Shown one piece after another: positions 37,123-43,824 of a stretch of DNA of 43,824 bases. The stretch comes from Yersinia artesiana (GTDB lineage Bacteria > Pseudomonadota > Gammaproteobacteria > Enterobacterales > Enterobacteriaceae). Location: the NCBI RefSeq assembly GCF_902726545.1, contig NZ_CACVAD010000040.1, positions 1 through 43,824 on the forward strand, written 5' to 3'. The position numbers and the translations under genes were made by a program. Within the stretch, counting starts at the first letter, position 1, and each line of letters starts with the position of its first letter. The notes beneath the pieces are model-generated. The model was not told the origin of the DNA and did not search any database. It saw only the letters and a program-made list of their open reading frames with translations.

Positions 37123-37821
37123 TCAAATAGCGACCAGGCTACGGACACCCTCAAGCTCCATATCGGTACCGTGACCTCGCTGGACAATTTTGCCGCGGGA
37201 CATCACCAAATAGCTATCCGCCAGCTCTGCGGCAAAATCATAAAATTGCTCAACCAACAAAATAGCCATATCCCCACGGGCCGCCAGTTTCTTGATGACT
37301 AGCCCGATTTCCTTAATAACCGAGGGCTGAATGCCTTCTGTGGGTTCATCAAGAATGAGCAAACGAGGTTGGCAAGCCAGCGCCCGCCCGATGGCCAGTT
37401 GCTGCTGCTGTCCGCCCGATAAATCGCCGCCACGGCGATGTTTCATTTCCTGCAAAACTGGGAAGAGTTGATAAATATGTTCTGGCACAACCTGACTTTG
37501 TGAACCGGAAAAGCGGGAAAGACCTAACAGGATGTTCTCTTCTACTGTTAATCGCGGGAAAATTTCCCGCCCTTGTGGCACATAGGCAATCCCCCCTTTG
37601 ACTCGCTGATGGGGTGATTGATGGCTAATATCTTTCCCCTCCCAAGTAATGGTACCGTTCTTGGCAGGCACTAACCCCATCAGGCATTTGAGTAATGTTG
37701 TTTTACCCACACCATTACGACCCAATAAGCAGGTTACCTCACCTATGGCAGCCTCGAATGACAAGCCACGCAAGATATGGCTTCCACCATAATATTGATC
37801 AAGTTCATTCACTTGCAGCAT
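37123..37821 (-). CDS. urtE: urea ABC transporter ATPase UrtE
   Basis: A 232-residue LivF-like ABC ATPase. Walker A GRNGVGKTT (about 34-42), YVPQGREIFPRLTVEENI, signature LSGGQQQQLAIGRAL and Walker B LLILDEPTEGIQPS are present. EGIQP after Walker B is typical of UrtE. Last gene of the urea operon and separated from urtD by a 130-base gap. It converges on sseA with no terminator visible. Confidence 0.9.
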   Translation of the reverse strand: MLQVNELDQYYGGSHILRGLSFEAAIGEVTCLLGRNGVGKTTLLKCLMGLVPAKNGTITWEGKDISHQSPHQRVKGGIAYVPQGREIFPRLTVEENILLGLSRFSGSQSQVVPEHIYQLFPVLQEMKHRRGGDLSGGQQQQLAIGRALACQPRLLILDEPTEGIQPSVIKEIGLVIKKLAARGDMAILLVEQFYDFAAELADSYLVMSRGKIVQRGHGTDMELEGVRSLVAI

Positions 37822-37878
37822 ATTTTGCCCTTAAATACCCAAATAACGAGATATAATAAGAAGAAAGCGACGCAACTA

Positions 37879-37891
37879 CAGCAGACTGCTG
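37879..37891. other. hairpin in the urtD-urtE gap
   Basis: CAGCA-GAC-TGCTG lies in the 130-base gap 37822-37951. The surrounding GCGACGCAACTACAG and AACCGCAACAACTC stretches look like a degenerate intergenic repeat, which may modulate urtE expression or stability. I see no gene in the gap. Confidence 0.35.
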
Positions 37892-37951
37892 ACAAACCGC
37901 AACAACTCGATATTGCAAGGTGAGGGGGAGACAACGTAGAGTCAGAGCGGT

Positions 37952-38788
37952 TCAGCGCCCTAAATACACCTCAATCACCTGTTCGTTTGCTTGCACCTCG
38001 GTCAATGTCCCCTCAGCTAATACTTGCCCCTGATGTAATACGGTAACATGGTCGGCGATGGTCTCCACAAACCCCATATCGTGTTCCACCACCATTAATG
38101 AATGCTTCCCTGCCAATTGATTAAACAGCTCGGCTGTATAAGCCGTTTCTGCATCCGTCATCCCAGCGGCTGGCTCATCCAGCAGCAGTAAATGTGGGTC
38201 TTGTACTAACAACATGCCGATTTCAAGAAACTGTTTCTGCCCATGAGATAACAAACCTGCAGACCGCTGACGCATATCATTTAGGCGCAGCATAGTTAGC
38301 GTTTCATCAATTTGATCCCGCTGTTCAGTATTTAACTTAGCGCGCAAACTGGCCCAAACAGTTTTGGTGCTTTTCTGAGCCAGTTCAAGATTTTCAAACA
38401 CGCTCAATGCTTCAAATACTGTCGGTTTTTGGAATTTTCGCCCAATACCCGCCTGAGCAATTTCAATTGTATTCATAACAGAGAGGTCATGGTGTTGGTC
38501 GTACATCATCTTACCGCTCTGTGGGCGAGTTTTACCGGTAATGACATCCATCAGCGTTGTTTTTCCTGCACCATTTGGACCGATAATACAACGCAGTTCA
38601 CCAACGCCTATTTGCAGCGAAAGGTTCCTCAACACATGAAAACCATCAAAACTGACATTGATATCTTCCAGAGTCAGCACCGGGTCCCGTTGTTGACGGT
38701 ACTTATCCGCAGCATGCTGTACCGCACCTGGCTGCTGAACAATCATTTCCGGGTAAATCAGTTGTTCTGTGATTTGAAACCGACTCAT
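37952..38788 (-). CDS. urtD: urea ABC transporter ATPase UrtD
   Basis: A 278-residue LivG-like ABC ATPase. Walker A GPNGAGKTT (about 71-79), AQAGIGRKFQKPTVFEALSV, signature LSHGQKQFLEIGMLL and Walker B LLLLDEPAAGMTDAE are present. The LSHGQKQ signature variant is typical of UrtD. The N-terminal 40 residues precede the core. GGGGGAAAGG and an ATGA overlap with urtC support the start. Confidence 0.9.
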   Translation of the reverse strand: MSRFQITEQLIYPEMIVQQPGAVQHAADKYRQQRDPVLTLEDINVSFDGFHVLRNLSLQIGVGELRCIIGPNGAGKTTLMDVITGKTRPQSGKMMYDQHHDLSVMNTIEIAQAGIGRKFQKPTVFEALSVFENLELAQKSTKTVWASLRAKLNTEQRDQIDETLTMLRLNDMRQRSAGLLSHGQKQFLEIGMLLVQDPHLLLLDEPAAGMTDAETAYTAELFNQLAGKHSLMVVEHDMGFVETIADHVTVLHQGQVLAEGTLTEVQANEQVIEVYLGR

Positions 38789-39861
38789 TTGCCTTTCCCC
38801 CGTCTCAGCAAGCCAATAACCCCCTTAGGTAAGAACAAGGTCACCAAAATAAAGATCAAACCGAGGAAGAATTGCCAATATTCGGGCATAGCCATGGTGA
38901 ACCAGCTTTTGGCACCATTGACAATGCCAGCCCCCAGCACCGGGCCAACCAACGTGCCGCGTCCACCCAACGCAACCCAAATTGCAGCTTCAATTGAGTT
39001 AGTGGGTGACATTTCACTGGGATTGATAATGCCCACCTGTGGCACGTATAGTGCCCCCGCCAGAGCACACAATATGGCTGATAATGTCCAGATAAACAGC
39101 TTGAAACCTTTAGGATCATAGCCACAGAATGTCAGGCGGTTTTCTGCATCGCGTACAGCAGTCAGTACCCGACCAAATTTGGTTCGTGCCACGGCAAAGC
39201 CGAGTGCCAAACTGGCAATAAGCAGCGCGAGTGTTGCCAGGAATAAGGCAATACGTGTGGAGGTTGCTGATACGGAAAAACCCAACATAGTCGTAAAGCC
39301 GGTGAAGCCATTATTGCCACCAAAACCGGTTTCATTGCGGAAAAACAGTAGCATTCCGGCATAAGTTAATGCCTGAGTCATAATGGAAAAGTAAACACCT
39401 TTTATTTTGGAGCGAAAGGCAAAGTAACCAAAAATAAAAGCCAAACAACCGGGGACTAGCACGATCAAGCACAACGCCCAAACAAAATATTGGCTACCAC
39501 GCCAAAACCACGGCAACTCAGACCAAGAGAGAAAGGACATAAATGCGGGCAAACCATCACCAGCAGCTTGCCGCATCAAGTACATTCCCATGGCATACCC
39601 CCCTAGGGCGAAGAATAAGCCATGACCGAGTGATAATAATCCGGCATATCCCCACACCAGATCTAATGCAATGGCAACCACCGCATAACACAGAATCTTA
39701 CCCACAACGGTTAAGGTATATGTCGAGATTGCCAGTGGATTATCCGCAGGCAATAGTGCCAAAAAAGGAAGAATAATCAGTAAAATAGTGACTATACCTG
39801 CTAATGACAGACTAAGGTTTGGGGCTTTTTTCGCCAGGGTTATCGCCAAAGGTTGATTCAT
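38785..39861 (-). CDS. urtC: urea ABC transporter permease UrtC
   Basis: A 358-residue LivM-like permease with about eight to ten membrane segments. LVWGYAGLLSLGHGLFFALGGY and RTKFGRVLTAVRDAENRLTF (EAA-type coupling) mark the branched-chain/urea permease family. It forms the channel with UrtB. Its ATG shares one base with the urtB stop (TAATG). Confidence 0.92.
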   Translation of the reverse strand: MNQPLAITLAKKAPNLSLSLAGIVTILLIILPFLALLPADNPLAISTYTLTVVGKILCYAVVAIALDLVWGYAGLLSLGHGLFFALGGYAMGMYLMRQAAGDGLPAFMSFLSWSELPWFWRGSQYFVWALCLIVLVPGCLAFIFGYFAFRSKIKGVYFSIMTQALTYAGMLLFFRNETGFGGNNGFTGFTTMLGFSVSATSTRIALFLATLALLIASLALGFAVARTKFGRVLTAVRDAENRLTFCGYDPKGFKLFIWTLSAILCALAGALYVPQVGIINPSEMSPTNSIEAAIWVALGGRGTLVGPVLGAGIVNGAKSWFTMAMPEYWQFFLGLIFILVTLFLPKGVIGLLRRGKGK

Positions 39862-41462
39862 TAGTCACTCACCCTGCCCTTGAGGGCAAACAGACCTTGT
39901 GGTCGTTTTTGAATAAACAAAATGATCAGCACTAAAATCAATATCTTGCCCAGCACTGCTCCAATCTGCGGTTCCAGAATTTTATTCAGCATGCCCAGCC
40001 CCAAGGCGGCCACAACACTACCGGCTAATTGCCCAACCCCGCCGAGCACCACCACCAGGAAAGAGTCGATGATATAACCCTGCCCTAATTCCGGGCCGAC
40101 ATTCCCAAGCTGCGATAGTGCAACGCCACCCAAGCCGGCAATACCAGACCCTAATCCAAAGGCCAACATATCGACTTTCCCAGTTGCTACCCCGCAACAC
40201 GCGGCCATTGCACGATTTTGTGTCACTGCACGCACCTGTAATCCGAGGCGGGTTTTATTCAGCAATAACCATGTGAGCAGCAAAACAATCACAACGAAAG
40301 CAATAACGGCAATGCGATTCCAAGGTAGAACCAAATTCGGTAAAAGCTGTACCCCACCCGATAGCCAGGCAGGATTGGCCACTTCTAAATTTTGCGCGCC
40401 AAAAATCATCCGTACCCCCTGAATAAGCATCAAGCTTATTCCCCAGGTTGCCAGCAGGGTTTCGAGTGGGCGACCGTACAGATGTCGAATCACTGTTCGC
40501 TCTAAAACCATACCAATTCCGGCGGTAATAAAGAAAGCAACCGGTAAAGCGACTAACGGATAGAGTGCCAACCAATGTGGAGCAAGCTGTTGAAACAGGG
40601 ATTGCACCAAATATGCAGAGTAGGCTCCCAGCATCAGCATTTCGCCATGAGCCATATTGATGACACCCAATAATCCATAAGTGATAGCTAATCCAAGCGC
40701 GGCCAACAATAAGATAGAGCCCAGCGACAGCCCGCTAAATACCTGCCCGATCACATCGCCCACCATCAAGCGGTTTTGCACCTGTTTTAAACTGCTGGCT
40801 GCCGCAGCACGTACCTGTGCATCTGGCTCTACTTTGACATCGGTTAAGCTTTGCAGCCGTGATTGAGTCTGCGGTGAACCCGATTGCCCTAACAGTTGCA
40901 CGGCATTTAACCGTATTTGCGGATTGCTGTCGGTCAGTTGCAAATTAGCCAGCGCAATACTCAGCGCTTCTTTAACTTTACTGTCCATTTCTAATTTCAG
41001 ACGCTGATTGAGGAGTGGCAACTGATCACTTTGCGCCTGCCGTTGTAATTCCAATGCTGCTTGTAAACGCACAGACTCGTCGTCACTGACCAGCCGTTGA
41101 GCCGCTAATGCATTGGCAATCAAAATACGTAACCGATTGTTGAGCCAGATTTTCTTCGGTATGCCAGTCGGCTGTAACTGCCCCTCCAGCGGGGTGAAAA
41201 CCTGATGATTCTGAATGAAAACCTGCCCAGCACTGTCGATCACTAACGCTTCTTGTTTCAGCGCTTGTAATAATGCTAAACGACTCGCATCCGGCTCTGT
41301 CGCCCATTGCTGCAACATCGTGGCCTGTTGCGAACGATTAGCCGCAGCAAAATCATGAGCTGGCCCTGCCACCGCAAATGTCGACATGCCTAATAACAGG
41401 CACAGCATCGCCCTAAGCCAATCATTGGCCGTTCTACTCCAAATAAGAATTAACGATTCCAT
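39861..41462 (-). CDS. urtB: urea ABC transporter permease UrtB
   Basis: A 533-residue protein: a signal-like start (LRAMLCLLLGMSTFAVAG), a periplasmic HEAT-repeat-like region (about 35-235, e.g. QIRLNAVQLLGQSGSPQTQS) and a LivH-like permease core (about 240-530; GLLGVINMAHGEMLMLGAYS, VRAVTQNRAMAACCGVAT). The N-terminal extension is usual for UrtB. The start is uncertain: ATG at 41462 is chosen as it lies beyond a terminator hairpin; ATG at 41513 has a better GGAG but falls within that hairpin, and ATG 41474 is a third option. Confidence 0.88.
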   Translation of the reverse strand: MESLILIWSRTANDWLRAMLCLLLGMSTFAVAGPAHDFAAANRSQQATMLQQWATEPDASRLALLQALKQEALVIDSAGQVFIQNHQVFTPLEGQLQPTGIPKKIWLNNRLRILIANALAAQRLVSDDESVRLQAALELQRQAQSDQLPLLNQRLKLEMDSKVKEALSIALANLQLTDSNPQIRLNAVQLLGQSGSPQTQSRLQSLTDVKVEPDAQVRAAAASSLKQVQNRLMVGDVIGQVFSGLSLGSILLLAALGLAITYGLLGVINMAHGEMLMLGAYSAYLVQSLFQQLAPHWLALYPLVALPVAFFITAGIGMVLERTVIRHLYGRPLETLLATWGISLMLIQGVRMIFGAQNLEVANPAWLSGGVQLLPNLVLPWNRIAVIAFVVIVLLLTWLLLNKTRLGLQVRAVTQNRAMAACCGVATGKVDMLAFGLGSGIAGLGGVALSQLGNVGPELGQGYIIDSFLVVVLGGVGQLAGSVVAALGLGMLNKILEPQIGAVLGKILILVLIILFIQKRPQGLFALKGRVSD

Positions 41463-41488
41463 AGGCTCACTCATCACAGATATGTGGC

Positions 41489-41527
41489 AAAAAAGAGCCG
41501 GAGGCAGCAACATCTGACTGACTCCGG
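41489..41527 (-). terminator. attenuator between urtA and urtB
   Basis: On the minus strand CCGGAG (41527-41522) and CTCCGG (41503-41498), with an extra CAG/CTG pairing inside, are followed by CTC and six T (41494-41489). It would let the binding protein be made in excess over permease. Confidence 0.6.
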
Positions 41528-41537
41528 AGAGCCAGCG

Positions 41538-42806
41538 CTACTGAGCACTTTTCACTGGATGGTCCGGTTTTTTGTCATTTCCGGCGATAAATGGGCTCCA
41601 CGGCTGAGCGCGAATAGGAGCATCCGTCTGCCACACCACATTGAACTGTCCATCAGCTTCGATTTCGCCAATCATCACCGGTTTATGTAAATGATGATTT
41701 GTCTTATCCATGGTTAAGGTAAAACCGGAAGGTGCCGGATAGGTTTGCCCAGCCATTGCGGCGCGCACTTTATCAACATCAGTTGATTTGGCTTTCTCCA
41801 CCGCCTGCGCCCACATATGCATGCCAACCCAGGTTGCTTCCATCGGGTCATTGGTCACAGCGGTATCAGCATTCGGTAACTTGTGAGCTTTGGCATAAGC
41901 TTTCCATTGCTCAACAAACTTTTTGTTAGTTGGATTATCTACCGATTGGAAATAGTTCCACGCCGCGAGATTACCCACTAATGGTTTAGTATCAATACCG
42001 CGTAGTTCTTCTTCACCCACGGAGAAAGCAATGACTGGCACATCAGTGGCTTTAATGCCCTGATTAGCTAATTCTTTGTAGAAAGGAACATTCGAATCAC
42101 CATTGATGGTGGAGATAACCGCAGTTTTGCCATCGGCTGAGAACTTTTTAATATTGCTCACTATCGTTTGGTAATCGCTATAGCCGAACGGGGTATAAAT
42201 CTCCTCGATATCTTTGTCCTGAATACCCTTGCTATGCAGGAAAGCGCGCAAAATTTTATTGGTTGTTCGCGGATAAACATAATCAGTACCTAACAAAATA
42301 AAGCGTTTTGCCGCACCGCCATCTTCACTCAATAAATACTCGACAGCGGGAATAGCTTGCTGATTTGGTGCTGCGCCGGTGTAGAAAACGTTCGGTGACA
42401 TCTCCTCACCTTCATACTGTACCGGGTAAAACAGTAAACCATTAAGCTCTTCAAATACTGGCAAAACTGATTTACGAGAGACCGAAGTCCAGGCACCGAA
42501 AACAACAGCGACTTTATCTTGTGTTAATAATTGCCGTGCTTTTTCGGCAAATAACGGCCAGTTGGATGCCGGGTCAACAATAACCGGTTCGAGTTGTTTG
42601 CCTAATACTCCACCGTGAGCATTGATATCATCAATGCTCATTAAAGCCATATCTTTCAGGGGAGTTTCAGAAATAGCCATCGTGCCGGACAACGAGTGCA
42701 AAATACCTACTTTAATTGTATCAGCGGCCAATGTGCCAAAAGCCACACCCAGACTGACAACCGAAGCTGAAAGTGCAAAAACCTTAATTAAGTTACGATA
42801 TTGCAT
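41538..42806 (-). CDS. urtA: urea ABC transporter substrate-binding protein UrtA
   Basis: A 422-residue family 5/6 periplasmic binding protein with a signal peptide (about 27 residues, ending at GTLAA). Mature part begins DTIKVGILHSLSGTMAISE, a UrtA hallmark; VQYEGEEMSPNVFYTGAAPN and TINGDSNVPFYKELANQG are strong urea-family segments. It binds urea for UrtBCDE. ATG at 42806 follows AGAGGTTA and is supported by the signal peptide; the 11-codon upstream extension lacks a signal. Control by sigma54/NtrC is predicted. Confidence 0.93.
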   Translation of the reverse strand: MQYRNLIKVFALSASVVSLGVAFGTLAADTIKVGILHSLSGTMAISETPLKDMALMSIDDINAHGGVLGKQLEPVIVDPASNWPLFAEKARQLLTQDKVAVVFGAWTSVSRKSVLPVFEELNGLLFYPVQYEGEEMSPNVFYTGAAPNQQAIPAVEYLLSEDGGAAKRFILLGTDYVYPRTTNKILRAFLHSKGIQDKDIEEIYTPFGYSDYQTIVSNIKKFSADGKTAVISTINGDSNVPFYKELANQGIKATDVPVIAFSVGEEELRGIDTKPLVGNLAAWNYFQSVDNPTNKKFVEQWKAYAKAHKLPNADTAVTNDPMEATWVGMHMWAQAVEKAKSTDVDKVRAAMAGQTYPAPSGFTLTMDKTNHHLHKPVMIGEIEADGQFNVVWQTDAPIRAQPWSPFIAGNDKKPDHPVKSAQ

Positions 42807-42857
42807 AGCGTTAACCTCTGGTCGTTGAGTAAAACACACAAGATTGAATGACTCTGC

Positions 42858-42872
42858 GCAATCGCCGTGCCA
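42858..42872 (-). promoter_or_regulatory. sigma54 promoter of urtABCDE
   Basis: On the minus strand TGGCACG-GCGA-TTGC matches the sigma54 consensus TGGCACG-N4-TTGC at every position; -24 GG at 42871-42870 and -12 GC at 42859-42858. Predicted start near 42847, about 41 bases before the urtA ATG. Confidence 0.88.
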
Positions 42873-42946
42873 GTTTTATATCTTGATGATTTAATTTAAC
42901 ATTATAAATATTTCGGCCAGATAGCCTGATATACAGCCTAATTATC

Positions 42947-42984
42947 TGCACCATTAATGCGCAACAGACGAGCACATATAGTGC
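42947..42984 (-). promoter_or_regulatory. NtrC-like enhancer sites upstream of urtA
   Basis: 42947-42963 (TGCACCATTAATGCGCA) has one perfect NtrC half-site, centred about 108 bases before the predicted start. GCAC-ATATA-GTGC (42972-42984) is a second, shorter dyad centred about 131 before it. The spacing fits NtrC enhancers. The remainder of the 42807-43146 gap holds only the terminator at 43067-43100. Confidence 0.6.
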
Positions 42985-43066
42985 AAGACGGTGAGGAGGG
43001 ATATAAAGAAAAGACTAACTGTGATGGGCTAATTTAAAAATAGAGTGAGGTTATCTCGTTAATTAA

Positions 43067-43100
43067 CGAAAAACAGGAATAGCAAATTGCCACTCCTGTT
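43067..43100 (-). terminator. intrinsic terminator of yehS
   Basis: AACAGGA (43072-43078) pairs with TCCTGTT (43094-43100), with a short inner GC/GC pairing; reading minus, the stem is followed by TTTTC. Confidence 0.7.
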
Positions 43101-43146
43101 CTTGTACTGGTAATCAATATCCGATTTTATATCGACATGATTTTTT

Positions 43147-43617
43147 CTATTTTTTAGGACCGCGTATGCGTAATGTCAAACCCTTAAGGAAATAGCGCAA
43201 CACCTGATCGCCACATGGGCGGAAGTTTTTGCTCCCTTCTTTACGGAACAAAGCATTTAACTCAGGTTTGGATACTGGAAACTCGACGGCGTTGAACACA
43301 TCATGCATATCGGTGTCTTTCAATTCAAACGCCACACGCAGTTTTTTTAGCACGATATTGTTAGTGATAACTGGCTCTACCGCAGGTGCCGGGAACTTGT
43401 CATCTTTACCGCGCCTAAAGAAAATCAGGCCATTGAGGAAATGTGCCATCACCAGATCAGGGCAATCCTGATAACCGGCTTCATCTTCTTTTTTAAGAAA
43501 ATTAACGACATCCGCATTGTCCACTTCAAAGTCAGCCAGCTTAATGATTTCAGTTATCTTGGTATCGTTTACGTTAAGCATATAGCGAACACTACGGAGC
43601 ACATCGTTGTTGATCAT
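43147..43617 (-). CDS. yehS: DUF1456 protein YehS
   Basis: A 156-residue protein with two DUF1456 repeats (about 1-70 and 85-150), matching E. coli YehS: NDVLRSVRYMLNVND, CPDLVMAHFLNGLIFFRRGKDD, NNIVLKKLRVAFELKD and CGDQVLRYFLKGL. No function is known. In E. coli yehS also lies close to yehWXYZ. ATG at 43617 follows AGGGCAGT. The final 207 bases (43618-43824) are AT-rich and show nothing. Confidence 0.87.
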   Translation of the reverse strand: MINNDVLRSVRYMLNVNDTKITEIIKLADFEVDNADVVNFLKKEDEAGYQDCPDLVMAHFLNGLIFFRRGKDDKFPAPAVEPVITNNIVLKKLRVAFELKDTDMHDVFNAVEFPVSKPELNALFRKEGSKNFRPCGDQVLRYFLKGLTLRIRGPKK

Positions 43618-43824
43618 ATTACTGCCCTATTCCTATTATTTAGATTAGACGTGCGCGAATATCGCAAGAAAAACAAAAATCTTCTTTAACGTCTAGCGGG
43701 CAGTATTGTATAGATCCACGCCGATTTTCTCAATGTAAATCTGGTTGATGATAAAATATAGCAGAAAATAAAAGAATCATGGTATACAATTATTAATTGG
43801 CTATTCCCAATAAAAAAACAAATT

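Overview
This window is a stretch of enterobacterial chromosome, most likely from Yersinia (Y. enterocolitica group). The basis is moderate GC, proteins very close to E. coli K-12 products, and E. coli-like neighbourhoods carrying extra genes (a FAS1/ECF-sigma cassette, an aqpZ between dinG and ybiB, adiC-adiA, a urea ABC operon). I see no tRNA, rRNA, transposase, phage gene or CRISPR array. The species call comes from recognition, not from a search.

Region 1 (1-20 kb) resembles the E. coli rhtA/ompX/dps/glnHPQ/ybi/dinG area. It runs: an alpha/beta hydrolase; ompX; rhtA with a GNAT gene; a FAS1 lipo-independent secreted protein with a SigK-like ECF sigma factor and an RskA-like anti-sigma factor; tam; dps; ybiI; glnHPQ behind a sigma54/NtrC control region; a soluble double-PAS chemoreceptor-like protein; rlmF; ybiJ; an M3 peptidase; ybiB; aqpZ and dinG. 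Two intergenic stretches hold structured repeats: a duplicated hairpin around a folded element at 9896-10084, and a tandem foldable element at 11730-11956.

Region 2 (20-28 kb) holds a PhoE/OmpC-type porin with a candidate Pho box, an alginate-lyase-fold protein, a YedA-type exporter, a tiny membrane protein, and the arginine-dependent acid resistance pair adiC-adiA.

Region 3 (28-37 kb) holds the osmF-yehY-yehX-yehW osmoprotectant-type ABC operon with a fifth, PhnD-like gene at its end, then a membrane fatty acid desaturase, a Gfo/Idh/MocA oxidoreductase and sseA.

Region 4 (37-43.8 kb) holds the urea uptake operon urtABCDE (minus strand), then yehS. Upstream of urtA is a near-consensus sigma54 promoter with NtrC-like sites about 108 and 131 bp before the predicted start. 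Glutamine uptake and urea uptake in this window therefore both look to be under nitrogen-limitation control.

The most interesting item is the FAS1-sigma-anti-sigma cassette at 3.4-5.3 kb. It reproduces, in a gammaproteobacterium, the mycobacterial SigK-RskA-MPT70/83 logic: a FAS1 secreted protein as target, a SigK-like promoter in front of it, and two cysteines in the sigma factor (C131, C181) with the same spacing as the redox-switch cysteines of mycobacterial SigK.
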